Source of the DNA: a virus
Strand: one strand, 5' to 3'
Virus record (IMG/VR): IMGVR_UViG_3300046167_000598
Span: 1-36,930 of that record
Length of the DNA: 36,930 nt
The notes beneath the pieces are model-generated. The model did no database searches and was not told where the DNA came from. It worked only from the letters and a program-made list of their open reading frames with translations. The translations under genes and the position numbers were made by a program. Positions 7,836 to 13,976 of the stretch are shown here, in pieces. Numbering within the stretch: position 1 is the first letter of the stretch; each line of letters starts with the position of its first letter.

Positions 7836-8339
7836 TTAAAATTTTTTTATTCTGACCCGCTTCTTTTTGGCCATCTCCTCACATTGTTCTTTGTACCACT
7901 CGTACATTTTTCTAAGCTCTGGCATGCCAAATTTTTTTAGTTGTTTGGCGCGGAGCATTACTTCCGCAGACACGCCAGGTTGCTCCTTGTCCAGGGCCTG
8001 ACCAAATATCCACTGTTCGCCCTGGGAGTAGAGGTTGCAAGATATGCACTGGGTTCTAATATTCCACTCATGATCCCACCTCGTATTCATGTACCTTCGA
8101 CTAGCGAAGTGCCCGGCCTGTAATTTAGATACGTGATCCTCCTTGCCACATGTGTAGCAACGTGCGATACCGTCCTCGTCAGCCGAACTCCAACGAACGT
8201 ACTTACTGCACCACTCGTCCACCTTCTTCTTCATCTGAGCGTGCGTGTACTTCTTCTCGGCTCTCGGCTTTCCTTTTGCTTTCTTCTTCAATAGTTTGCT
8301 GGATTTGGAGTCTGCGTGATTACTCTGCTTTCTCTTCAT
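7836..8339 (-). CDS. ninG: NinG/Rap-like recombination nuclease
   Basis: A 167-residue protein matching the lambda NinG (Rap) family, which cuts branched DNA such as Holliday junctions. It has a very basic N-terminus (about 35 residues) and the KKVDEWCSKYVRW segment. It then has CYTCG (a zinc-binding CxxC), LQAGHFASRRY, WDHEWNIRTQCISCN (second zinc pair and HNH-like core) and the C-terminal KMYEWYKEQ. All these blocks occur in the expected order. It sits in the packaging operon rather than with replication genes, so it may resolve branched concatemers before packaging. Its start overlaps the previous stop (TAATG). Confidence 0.85.
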   Translation of the reverse strand: MKRKQSNHADSKSSKLLKKKAKGKPRAEKKYTHAQMKKKVDEWCSKYVRWSSADEDGIARCYTCGKEDHVSKLQAGHFASRRYMNTRWDHEWNIRTQCISCNLYSQGEQWIFGQALDKEQPGVSAEVMLRAKQLKKFGMPELRKMYEWYKEQCEEMAKKKRVRIKKF

Positions 8340-8542
8340 TAAACAAGTCCTTCCTGCATGATCATATACACCACTCTCTCGTCATCGGTCTCGACTGAGA
8401 TGTCCATCTTTGAGTCAACACCTTCGATCACCTCGATGTGACACTCATACTCTTCAGCCATGTCACAAAGATAGCTCTTAAAACTATCCTTCTCAACCTC
8501 AGTCCAACCCATACTGTTTATCAGAACCTTCTTCATTTCCAT
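8339..8542 (-). CDS. Hypothetical small protein
   Basis: I do not recognise this acidic protein of up to 67 residues. It has an alternation of strands and helices (KKVLINSMGW, KSYLCDMAEEYE, HIEVIEGVDS, VVYMIMQEG) that could be a small alpha/beta fold. It overlaps the upstream HNH gene by 44 bases if the first ATG is used; ATGs at 8536 and 8512 would shorten the overlap. Its stop is coupled to the NinG-like start. Confidence 0.5.
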   Translation of the reverse strand: MEMKKVLINSMGWTEVEKDSFKSYLCDMAEEYECHIEVIEGVDSKMDISVETDDERVVYMIMQEGLV

Positions 8543-8942
8543 AAAGTTTCTTTCTCATGTATTTAACGCAGCTGTCAAAGTCATCGAACCTAACACCGTT
8601 GGCTTCATAGGACGCTCTCCTGGCGTTACAACTCCGACAACTGCCCACAATGTTACTTTGGTCGTAGCCAGAAATGCCTTTGTTGTCACATCGGTTGAGT
8701 GGGATTACGTGATCTGCCTCGTTCGCTTCTGTCACCTTGCCTAGGTGCAAACACCACTGACATATGGCATCCCGGTTCAGCACAGCCTCCCGTGTCGATC
8801 TCCACTGAGAGGTCTTGTAGAACCCGTTGCTCGCCACTCCCTCGAACGGACGAACCAGGTTTCCTCCTTCGAGCTTCCGCCTGTTCCTTCCCTGCTTTTT
8901 AGCAAGCCAAGGTTTGCGCCTCGATTTCCTTTTGAGTTCCAT
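8499..8942 (-). CDS. HNH endonuclease (packaging-associated type)
   Basis: A 147-residue HNH nuclease. It has a highly basic N-terminus (KRKSRRKPWLAKKQGRNRRK), then FYKTSQWRSTREAVLNRD, a CQWC zinc pair, EADHVIPL (the DH of the HNH core), and SNIVGSCRSCNARRAS (the asparagine and second zinc pair). HNH proteins of this size next to terminase genes assist the terminase nuclease in many HK97-like phages. It is the first gene of the leftward late operon. The ATG is only 4 bases from a TACATTTG box, so its mRNA may have almost no leader. Confidence 0.85.
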   Translation of the reverse strand: MELKRKSRRKPWLAKKQGRNRRKLEGGNLVRPFEGVASNGFYKTSQWRSTREAVLNRDAICQWCLHLGKVTEANEADHVIPLNRCDNKGISGYDQSNIVGSCRSCNARRASYEANGVRFDDFDSCVKYMRKKLYGNEEGSDKQYGLD

Positions 8943-8946
8943 AAAT

Positions 8947-8954
8947 CAAATGTA
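8947..8954 (-). promoter_or_regulatory. Candidate late promoter -7 box TACATTTG
   Basis: TACATTTG on the minus strand exactly matches the Bacteroidetes -7 consensus TAnnTTTG and lies immediately before the first late gene. Two GTCACCC repeats occupy the spacer directly upstream. I see no clear -33 TTG at the normal distance, so an activator or another promoter is possible. Confidence 0.35.
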
Positions 8955-9197
8955 GGGTGACGAGGGTGACTTTATTTCGGAAACTTTTTCCTATTGACCA
9001 TTTCGGTCTAGATATACTTTTAGAATAAATATGTCACCTTCTCACCCAAAAGGGGTGTAGCCCTTGAAAACACTGTCGCTAGAGTGGGTGAGTTTTTGGT
9101 GAGTTGGTTCTTTTTATCTCACCCTGCGGGATCTATGTCACCCCCCCGTACCTCTAAATGGGTGACGAAATCCTGACGAAAGTGAGATTAGGGTGAC
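8955..9197 (+). repeat. Cluster of GGGTGAC repeats upstream of late operon
   Basis: The heptamer GGGTGA(C/G) occurs about nine times in both orientations. Forward copies are near 8955, 8964, 9086, 9160 and 9191. Reverse copies (GTCACC or CTCACCC) are near 9033, 9041, 9118 and 9137. The first two are 9 bases apart and lie against the candidate late promoter. The pattern suggests binding sites for a regulator of late transcription. No gene is visible in this stretch. Confidence 0.6.
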
Positions 9198-9295
9198 TTT
9201 AACTCCCCCCTCCTCGTGTTGAAACGCGTTTAAAGAAAGCCCGCCCGCCGACGGTCCCCGTTCACTGCCATATCGTGTCCAAAGTACACCTACCC

Positions 9296-9408
9296 TTCGT
9301 CGATAATTATAGCGTGTTCGTCGATGATAATGTGCTGTTCGTCGATTCGTCGATGATTATATATCGTTCATCGATGATTATAGTTCGTTCATCGAAATTC
9401 CAACATCG
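9296..9408 (+). repeat. Iteron cluster 1, 21-bp period
   Basis: Units begin with TTCGTCGA or TTCATCGA at 9296, 9317, 9346, 9367 and 9388, with a truncated 8-base unit at 9338. The best consensus of the first 16 bases is TTCRTCGATGATTATA. Spacing is exactly 21 bases, two helical turns, which places protein sites on one face of the DNA. A 15-bp palindrome flanks the cluster on each side (9275-9289 and 9408-9422). Confidence 0.85.
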
Positions 9409-9511
9409 TGTCCAATGTACACGATACAATTCAGTGAATACTAAAATGTTAAAATATGTTAACGCCGTCGAACGTGTTGCTTTTTTACGTATACGCGAGC
9501 CATTGCGCAGT

Positions 9512-9535
9512 GTTGATAACTTTGTTGATAACTTT
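9512..9535 (+). promoter_or_regulatory. Tandem 12-mer GTTGATAACTTT carrying two TAnnTTTG boxes
   Basis: GTTGATAACTTT is repeated head to tail, followed by G. Each copy creates TAACTTTG (9517-9524 and 9529-9536), a match to the Bacteroidetes -7 consensus. A TTG at 9503-9505 lies 23 bases before the second box, at the long end of the usual spacing. This could be a rightward promoter reading across the origin, or simply protein-binding repeats. Confidence 0.4.
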
Positions 9536-9556
9536 GAATAGAATTAACATTTAAAG

Positions 9557-9758
9557 CTTGACTCGTATACGTGTTGTGACATGACACGTTTTAAGGCGTT
9601 TTAAGCGCATTTAGGTGCTTTTTGGTATCCTAGTACCTTTCGCCTTTCGTTATACGCTCTATCAAAAAAGTACCCATGAATGGCTGTTTTTACCCGATTA
9701 ATAGCGGATAATCTTCGATAAAGATATTTGTTAAAATACTTGACTCGTATTCATGGGT
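9557..9758 (+). repeat. Direct repeat CTTGACTCGTATWC and inverted ACCCATGAAT pair
   Basis: CTTGACTCGTATAC (9557-9570) recurs as CTTGACTCGTATTC (9739-9752). The second copy overlaps ATTCATGGGT (9749-9758), which is the inverse of ACCCATGAAT at 9672-9681. Both direct copies follow AT-rich sequence. No gene lies in this stretch. Confidence 0.5.
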
Positions 9759-9770
9759 TAATATCGCCTG

Positions 9771-9812
9771 TTCGTCGATTGTTTTCCGCTCTTCGTCGAA
9801 TAATTGTATAAT
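9771..9812 (+). repeat. Iteron cluster 2, two 21-bp units
   Basis: TTCGTCGA occurs at 9771 and again at 9792, the same 21-base phase as in the main cluster. The second half of each unit is less conserved but AT-rich (AATAATTGTATAAT). Confidence 0.7.
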
Positions 9813-9861
9813 AATTTGGAATTGTGATTGTCGTGTATTAGACGCGAGCCGCCCCATTTGC

Positions 9862-10131
9862 TAAATGCTTGATACTCAGTGAGTTACGCGTAAATGCTTG
9901 ATACTCAGTGAGTTAGCAAAAATATCGTGTACTTTGGACACGGGTGAAAAAAAAGCCATATTCGTCGAACATTATCGGTGTTTCATCGAGCTTTTTAACC
10001 TTTATGTCGAAAATACGAAAAAAAATTTCAAACAGGGGTAACGCACTGACAATCAACGAGTTACAAAAATATCGTGTACTTTGGACACCCCTAAAAATAG
10101 GTGCTAACTGCTTGATACTCAGTGAGTTACG
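9862..10131 (+). repeat. Direct repeat TTGATACTCAGTGAGTTA, three copies
   Basis: A 25-base element ending in this sequence occurs at 9862-9886 and 9891-9915, in tandem with a 29-base period. A 23-base form recurs at 10109-10131. The centre ACTCAGTGAGT is a perfect odd palindrome. The second and third copies are followed, after a short AT-rich spacer, by the GTGTACTTTGGACAC element, forming composite units. A degenerate unit occupies 10039-10088. Confidence 0.75.
9961..10023 (+). repeat. Iteron cluster 3, three 21-bp units
   Basis: TTCGTCGA at 9961, TTCATCGA at 9982 and a degenerate TATGTCGA at 10003 keep the 21-base phase. The cluster lies between two copies of the palindromic element (9927 and 10074). 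Confidence 0.65.
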
Positions 10132-10232
10132 AATTATTATATGTACTTTGGACACGATAGTTTGAGAACGAAATGCTCGTCCAATATTTGCCCCATCAAA
10201 CGAAACAAACACACACACAAACACAGCACGAT

Positions 10233-10367
10233 ATGAGCACACGTACAGACCTATTAGAATGCATCGAAACGCTAACATCGATGAACCTTTCAGAATCCGC
10301 CTTTATATATGCAATGCGCCAATTACTCACCGAATACGAATCCACCGACAAACTCGAAACGTTATGA
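10233..10367 (+). CDS. Small hypothetical protein, first early gene
   Basis: A 44-residue protein beginning MSTRTDLLECIETLTSMN. I chose this ATG over one 60 bases upstream because the sequence before it (CAAACACAGCACGAT) is a typical A- and C-rich leader. The earlier ATG would also place low-complexity threonine-glutamine sequence at the N-terminus. Two helices are likely. Function is unknown. Its TGA overlaps the next ATG, so the two are translationally coupled. It follows the last palindromic repeat by about 75 bases and is probably under its control. Confidence 0.6.
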   Translation: MSTRTDLLECIETLTSMNLSESAFIYAMRQLLTEYESTDKLETL

Positions 10368-10519
10368 AATTGACCAACGGAAAATCCCGCAACTCGAAAT
10401 ATCGACGAATCACCGACCACCGCCACGACAATCTAAACAACGACCATTTGAGCAGAGCCATACAACGAGCCGAACGAGCGACCGAACAACGCGAGAGCCG
10501 CAGAGCCAAACGAAAATAA
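10364..10519 (+). CDS. Small basic protein
   Basis: A 51-residue, strongly basic protein (MKLTNGKSRNSKYRRITDHR at the start and REQRESRR-like sequence at the end, with many arginines). The ATG is fused to the TGA of the preceding gene. The C-terminal half is a likely amphipathic, arginine-rich helix. Such a charge suggests binding to nucleic acid, but no family is recognised. The codon pattern and coupling support a real gene. Just after it, about 100 bases (10520-10616) hold no gene. Confidence 0.55.
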   Translation: MKLTNGKSRNSKYRRITDHRHDNLNNDHLSRAIQRAERATEQRESRRAKRK

Positions 10520-10616
10520 CAGACCTAAAATATCGAGGGAGTCCACCTCACTAAACACGGAATCACGTTCGGAATTCATCCGACGTAATACAAAACCATG
10601 CCCTAAAATTTAACAT

Positions 10617-10730
10617 ATGCAAGACGTACTTACCTCCTTTATCCTTTTTTCCACCTTCGGAATCGTTGTGGCAATTTGGGAACTAATCGAATACACAATC
10701 AAATTAATCTTCAAATCCAAGAAATCATGA
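10617..10730 (+). CDS. Small single-span membrane protein
   Basis: A 37-residue protein: MQDVLTSFILFSTFGIVVAI leads into WELIEYTIKLIF and ends in KSKKS. About 20 hydrophobic residues followed by a lysine-rich tail indicate one membrane span with the tail in the cytoplasm. Its stop overlaps the next ATG (ATGA). It could modify the host envelope early in infection, or be a toxin-like peptide; neither is shown. Confidence 0.5.
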   Translation: MQDVLTSFILFSTFGIVVAIWELIEYTIKLIFKSKKS

Positions 10731-10972
10731 ACAAATTCGAAAACGAAATAATCTGCGAACTTAGGTCGCAGTGGAAATATACCGAACTAAACTATCAAGC
10801 CTTTGCAAAGGAATGGCGTCGATTAGACGACGAAGAACAAGAAATTAAAGACAAGGAATCGCTAAAAGCAAAAGAGAACCGCGCAAACAAAAGAGCAACA
10901 TTCGACAAAATGTACGAACTTGACAAGAAATGTGTCGCACTGATCAAGGCTATCGACAAACTCGAAAACTAA
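10727..10972 (+). CDS. Hypothetical coiled-coil protein
   Basis: An 81-residue, highly charged protein starting MNKFENEIICELRSQWKYTE. Residues 25-80 are almost all helix-forming and rich in Lys and Glu, as in a coiled coil. The ATG follows the leader TCCAAGAAATC, one of the recurring CCAAGA leaders, and overlaps the stop of the membrane peptide gene. No family is recognised. Confidence 0.6.
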   Translation: MNKFENEIICELRSQWKYTELNYQAFAKEWRRLDDEEQEIKDKESLKAKENRANKRATFDKMYELDKKCVALIKAIDKLEN

Positions 10973-10985
10973 AACCCAAGAAATC

Positions 10986-11153
10986 ATGAACAAATATCCA
11001 AACGGATACCTGCCAAAGGTTGTATACCACGTAAGCAAAGGCAATTTAGAAAGAGCAAAATCATTCATGGCATCTCATATTGAGAAGTACGGAAGCCTGA
11101 CTGATGAGCAATGCAATTATATAAACCAAGAACTCAAAAAAGAGAACTCATGA
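10986..11153 (+). CDS. Small hypothetical protein
   Basis: A 55-residue protein beginning MNKYPNGYLPKVVYHVSKGN and containing SFMASHIEKYGSLTDEQCNY, which looks helical. The leader AAACCCAAGAAATC precedes the ATG and nearly repeats the leader of the previous gene. Its TGA overlaps the next ATG. Unknown function. Confidence 0.6.
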   Translation: MNKYPNGYLPKVVYHVSKGNLERAKSFMASHIEKYGSLTDEQCNYINQELKKENS

Positions 11154-11764
11154 CCTTATCAGACGTAACCAAGAATGCGATGGTGCGGGCGGCTCTCCGC
11201 TCAAACCTTCGCCATTGGTTCAACCAAGCAAGCGACCAAGAAATACAAGACGGATTGAATTGGTACGCAAGAGCGAACGAAGCCGCAAACGAAATGGCTG
11301 GCAAGAACTTCTCACCCTTGGTGACTGCTGGCGTTATCAGCGCACTAAGTCCGAACAACAAATGGAAACGAAACCTAATCGATGCAAGAGCGGTGCTCAA
11401 TGCTGTCGAAAACAAGCAGTCAAGCATTGCTGTAAAAGTATGCACGTACACAAACAACAAGCTTAAAGCTTTTGAGATAGCAAGAGGCAACCAAGAGATC
11501 CTTGCCAGGTCACCAAAAACCTACGCCTTCGCCAAGAACGTCGGAGAACTTGACGACAAATTCGTGACCATCGATGTATGGCACTTGCGAGCCTGTCAGA
11601 CGAGAAGCAACAAGCGCAAAGAATTACAATCCACCATAACCCCTCTACAATACAAAGTCATCCAAGAAGAAACGCTCAAGGTCGCCAAAGAGTTTGGCAT
11701 CAAGGGCTACGAATTCCAAGCCATCGTTTGGGTAGCAATCCGCAACCGGTGGAGCAATCAATAA
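11150..11764 (+). CDS. Conserved phage protein, possible HhH DNA-glycosylase-like fold
   Basis: A 204-residue protein. The block GVISALSPNNKWKRNLIDA (about 59-77), the later KTYAFAKNV and VTIDVWHLRAC form a pattern common to a family of phage proteins (DUF7178-like as I recall). In these an ALSP..W..N..DA motif and a VTID.H aspartate recall helix-hairpin-helix DNA glycosylases. Substrate and activity are not known. I placed the start at ATGA coupled to the previous gene because the longer reading lacks a leader. It ends 10 bases before the next gene. It could act on modified bases or be a regulatory protein. Confidence 0.6.
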   Translation: MTLSDVTKNAMVRAALRSNLRHWFNQASDQEIQDGLNWYARANEAANEMAGKNFSPLVTAGVISALSPNNKWKRNLIDARAVLNAVENKQSSIAVKVCTYTNNKLKAFEIARGNQEILARSPKTYAFAKNVGELDDKFVTIDVWHLRACQTRSNKRKELQSTITPLQYKVIQEETLKVAKEFGIKGYEFQAIVWVAIRNRWSNQ

Positions 11765-11774
11765 ACCAAGAAAC

Positions 11775-12017
11775 ATGTCAAAGATGAAAGAACGACAAAT
11801 CACAATCAAGCAAGCGGCTCAAGAGTTAACGCTTCAAGGATTCAAGCCTGTGGTATCAGGATTCGATATCACCCTTCGGGTATGGAACGAAGACCGAAGC
11901 GGTGCATACGGAATCCAAATGTCACCACCTCACATCGAGTGGCTTGCGAGTCTATACAGCAAGCGACTAACCGATGCGAACCAAGCAATGAAAACACAAT
12001 ACGGAATCAACGACTAG
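11775..12017 (+). CDS. Hypothetical protein
   Basis: An 80-residue protein starting MSKMKERQITIKQAAQELTL. The first 40 residues could form a small helix-turn-helix (IKQAAQELTLQGFKPVV), but the match is weak. The rest holds ITLRVWNEDRSGAYGI and an IEWLASLYSKRL helix. It follows the leader AAACCAAGAAAC. No family is recognised. Confidence 0.6.
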   Translation: MSKMKERQITIKQAAQELTLQGFKPVVSGFDITLRVWNEDRSGAYGIQMSPPHIEWLASLYSKRLTDANQAMKTQYGIND

Positions 12018-12022
12018 AAACC

Positions 12023-12310
12023 ATGAGCGACAAGAACTTCACCCTCAAGAAACCACGTAAGTTTTACATCATAAAAGTAGACAGCACGCACGGATTCAAA
12101 CTTCAGTACATACCAAAACTAAAACTCAACTATGGAGAATTCTACTTCTACATCGGACAATTCATTCAGAAAGCACACATCAAATCAATCAAGTACATCG
12201 GAACGTACTTAGTCAAAGACCATTTTGGCAACGACACCGAAGAGATATTCGAAAACTCCAAGCGAGTCTTCCCTCAAGACCTTATCGAAGCATTCAATAA
12301 CGACAAATAG
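12023..12310 (+). CDS. Hypothetical protein
   Basis: A 95-residue, lysine- and aromatic-rich protein (MSDKNFTLKKPRKFYIIKVD, FYFYIGQFIQKAHIKSIKYI). Its strand-rich pattern suggests a small beta-barrel fold. I chose the ATG at 12023, preceded by TAGAAACC, since the longer upstream reading overlaps the previous gene heavily. Unknown function. Confidence 0.6.
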   Translation: MSDKNFTLKKPRKFYIIKVDSTHGFKLQYIPKLKLNYGEFYFYIGQFIQKAHIKSIKYIGTYLVKDHFGNDTEEIFENSKRVFPQDLIEAFNNDK

Positions 12311-12315
12311 AAATC

Positions 12316-12558
12316 ATGACAGGAACAATAAAATTCGAACTCGACTTCGAAGTAGACAACGATTGGCAAGACGCTGACGAAACAATCCAACACATCAAGA
12401 ACATCGTCCGCGATCAACTGATGCAGATGGATTACAAGAACAAGTTAGGACCGGGAGTGTCCTTTGATGGACTATACGAAGACTGGCACGACTTGACCTT
12501 CAAGACCTCTCAAGACCGATACGAAGACCACTTAATGAATACAAACCCAAAAGTGTAA
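12316..12558 (+). CDS. Hypothetical acidic protein
   Basis: An 80-residue acidic protein: MTGTIKFELDFEVDNDWQDA is a strand followed by a long helix (IQHIKNIVRDQLMQMDYKNK). Six bases separate it from the previous gene. No family is recognised. Confidence 0.6.
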   Translation: MTGTIKFELDFEVDNDWQDADETIQHIKNIVRDQLMQMDYKNKLGPGVSFDGLYEDWHDLTFKTSQDRYEDHLMNTNPKV

Positions 12559-12562
12559 GACC

Positions 12563-12763
12563 ATGAAAGAAATACAACAGAAAGAATACATCTTCACCTT
12601 CGAAGAAGGAGGATGGAATACAGTGTGGGCAAAGACGAAGCGAAGTGCAATCAAGAAAGCTGTCAAGCAGTACGAATACACCGACAAGCTAAACCCCATT
12701 GTCGATAGCGTGACGTTAGCAACCAAGGACGTACTGGAATCAGCAATGTCAACCTTTTACTAA
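12563..12763 (+). CDS. Hypothetical small protein
   Basis: A 66-residue protein, MKEIQQKEYIFTFEEGGWNT at the start, then WAKTKRSAIKKAVKQYEY. The strand plus basic helix arrangement recalls small phage proteins with an EYxFxFxxGxxxVxAxxxxxAIxxA pattern, which are of unknown function. It lies 4 bases after the previous gene. Confidence 0.6.
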   Translation: MKEIQQKEYIFTFEEGGWNTVWAKTKRSAIKKAVKQYEYTDKLNPIVDSVTLATKDVLESAMSTFY

Positions 12764-12774
12764 ACCCCAAGACT

Positions 12775-13113
12775 ATGAAATACCCAAGACAATGCGACGT
12801 AACCCAAGAAGGAATGACCGAAGGGTGGGTGTGGTATGGAGGCACATTCTACACGAAGTATCTAAAAGACACGATTGACCAACTAAGAAAAAACGACAGA
12901 GACGATGTCTTAGTAATGGCAAACCAAGCTACGATAGAAACCCTCGAATGCCCATGGGAAAGCGAAGAATTCTTCTCTGCCCTCAAGAAGGCTAACAACA
13001 ACGAAGAAAGCGACCAAGAGTTACTAACGATTGCATGGCAGATGGACATTCTGTACTATACAGAATGGGACGATGATGACCCTGAAGACCTACAATACGA
13101 CGACGGAAAATAA
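12775..13113 (+). CDS. Hypothetical acidic protein
   Basis: A 112-residue acidic protein that starts MKYPRQCDVTQEGMTEGWVW and then YGGTFYTKYLKDTIDQLRKN. The last 25 residues are dominated by Asp and Glu (EWDDDDPEDLQYDD). The N-terminal EGMxEGWVWxxGxxY pattern occurs in small phage proteins of unknown function. The leader AAACCCCAAGACT stands before the ATG. Confidence 0.6.
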   Translation: MKYPRQCDVTQEGMTEGWVWYGGTFYTKYLKDTIDQLRKNDRDDVLVMANQATIETLECPWESEEFFSALKKANNNEESDQELLTIAWQMDILYYTEWDDDDPEDLQYDDGK

Positions 13114-13130
13114 CTATAAACCCCAAGACA

Positions 13131-13517
13131 ATGTACAAAGTAAGATTTCACCTCGCACAAGGCGAGAACTTCATGAAGTGGCAAGTCAAGCTTGTTGACT
13201 CCAAAGAAGTGCAGTACTACGACCCCGAAGAAGTGACGCTACTGATGAGCAAGTGCAAACTCAGGAACCAAGCCTCGACAGCCAAGAAGATCAACGAAGG
13301 AGCAAACAAGACGGTCTGTGCATGGATTGACTGCGAGAACGTAAGAGTACTCGACAGGAAGATACCTCAGACCCACATCGACGACTTCGTTCGCTTCAAC
13401 CCAAGAATCAAACCCTATTGGATGGGGCGCAACGAGAGCGACAACCTAGACAACCAAGAGATAGAGACCCTATGGACAGACGGACGTAACATTTTAACAA
13501 CTGATATTTGCGAGTAA
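13131..13517 (+). CDS. Conserved marine-phage protein of unknown function
   Basis: A 128-residue protein. The opening MYKVRFHLAQGENFMKWQVK, the YYDPEEVTLLM segment and the block SKCKLRNQASTAKKI ... NKTVCAWIDCENV make a pattern I recognise from marine phages, including cyanophages. No function is known to me. It holds three cysteines (in CKL, CAW and CEN) that might bind a metal. The leader AAACCCCAAGACA precedes the ATG. A gap of 37 bases follows. Confidence 0.65.
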   Translation: MYKVRFHLAQGENFMKWQVKLVDSKEVQYYDPEEVTLLMSKCKLRNQASTAKKINEGANKTVCAWIDCENVRVLDRKIPQTHIDDFVRFNPRIKPYWMGRNESDNLDNQEIETLWTDGRNILTTDICE

Positions 13518-13554
13518 GAACAAAGAACACTAACATTGTAAAAACAAAGAACAC

Positions 13555-13761
13555 ATGACAAAGAAAGAATTGATTGACCTGATGTCGGAATACCCCGATG
13601 ATGCACTCGTAGTAATCGAGGTTCATGACACCACGCTCTACGAAGACCTCTATGACTTTACCTTCGACGGAGTATCATGGAAACGCTTTGACTTCAAAGC
13701 CAATACAGAGCAACAAATGCACGAACTGCGCTTATGCGCCATAAACCACAGCGAGAAATGA
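13555..13761 (+). CDS. Small hypothetical protein
   Basis: A 68-residue protein, MTKKELIDLMSEYPDDALVV followed by IEVHDTTLYEDLYDF. The first 22 residues match the short pattern xTxxELIxxLxxYPDDxxV found in many phage proteins of unknown role. Its stop overlaps the next ATG. Confidence 0.6.
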   Translation: MTKKELIDLMSEYPDDALVVIEVHDTTLYEDLYDFTFDGVSWKRFDFKANTEQQMHELRLCAINHSEK

Positions 13762-13973
13762 CGAACGAACAAAAACATCAAGCAGAAGAAGCTATGCAAA
13801 ACAGCATCTCTGTAAGCGCAATTGAGTACGAAGCATCGAACGCTTGCTTCTCCGCCTTTGAATCAGAGTTCACAGCGGCTATGGCTGACGTAGAAAGCGA
13901 AGAAGAGCGAGAGTACCTGTACTCAAGAATGAGCGACATCAGAACAGAAATCTTTAAACTACTAAACATCTGA
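13758..13973 (+). CDS. Small hypothetical acidic protein
   Basis: A 71-residue acidic, mostly helical protein beginning MTNEQKHQAEEAMQNSISVS. The start is the ATGA overlap with the preceding gene; a longer upstream reading adds residues but lacks a leader. No family is recognised. Confidence 0.55.
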   Translation: MTNEQKHQAEEAMQNSISVSAIEYEASNACFSAFESEFTAAMADVESEEEREYLYSRMSDIRTEIFKLLNI

Positions 13974-13976
13974 ACC

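Larger units (their letters stand above)
9275..10155. repeat. Five copies of imperfect palindrome GTGTACTTTGGACAC
   Basis: Copies lie at 9275-9289 and 9408-9422 in the GTGTCCAAWGTACAC orientation, and at 9927-9941, 10074-10088 and 10141-10155 in the GTGTACTTTGGACAC orientation (the last begins ATGTAC). Most are extended by ATC or GAT, giving up to 9-base arms. Two copies flank the main iteron cluster and three precede the early genes. They look like operator sites for a dimeric protein or accessory origin sites. Confidence 0.75.
9271..10160. other. Putative replication origin and early control region (non-coding)
   Basis: About 0.9 kb without a credible gene between divergent operons. It holds three clusters of 21-bp iterons, five 15-bp imperfect palindromes, three copies of a longer direct repeat, tandem 12-mers, and an AT-rich segment (about 9426-9465, with AAAATGTTAAAATATGTTAA) right beside the largest iteron cluster. 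Iterons next to an AT-rich unwinding segment are the hallmark of lambda-type and plasmid origins. The position between divergent early and late operons also fits. Origin function is inferred. Confidence 0.6.

Noticed and set aside
9296-9408. CRISPR array
   Set aside because: Units abut with no unique spacers, the period is 21 bases, and no cas gene is present. These are iterons.
9275-9541. 88-codon plus-strand frame with FVDD repeats
   Set aside because: The repeats are a translation of the 21-bp iterons. 21 is a multiple of three, so the frame stays open by chance.
9927-10155. TACTTTG within the palindromes as a promoter -7 box
   Set aside because: It is one base short of TAnnTTTG, and no TTG lies at the right distance in any of the copies. 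A protein-binding site explains the symmetry better.
9944-10165. 73-codon plus-strand frame in the origin region
   Set aside because: It spans iterons and repeat units and ends within a repeat. Composition is AT-driven and it has no plausible leader.
8943-10232. tRNA or other structured RNA genes in the large intergenic region
   Set aside because: I saw no cloverleaf or TTCRANNC-like T-loop. The structure here is explained by repeats.
9913-10278. 121-codon minus-strand frame in the origin region
   Set aside because: Its repeated VQSTRYFC segments come from the palindromic repeats, and it overlaps the first early gene on the other strand. No leader is seen.
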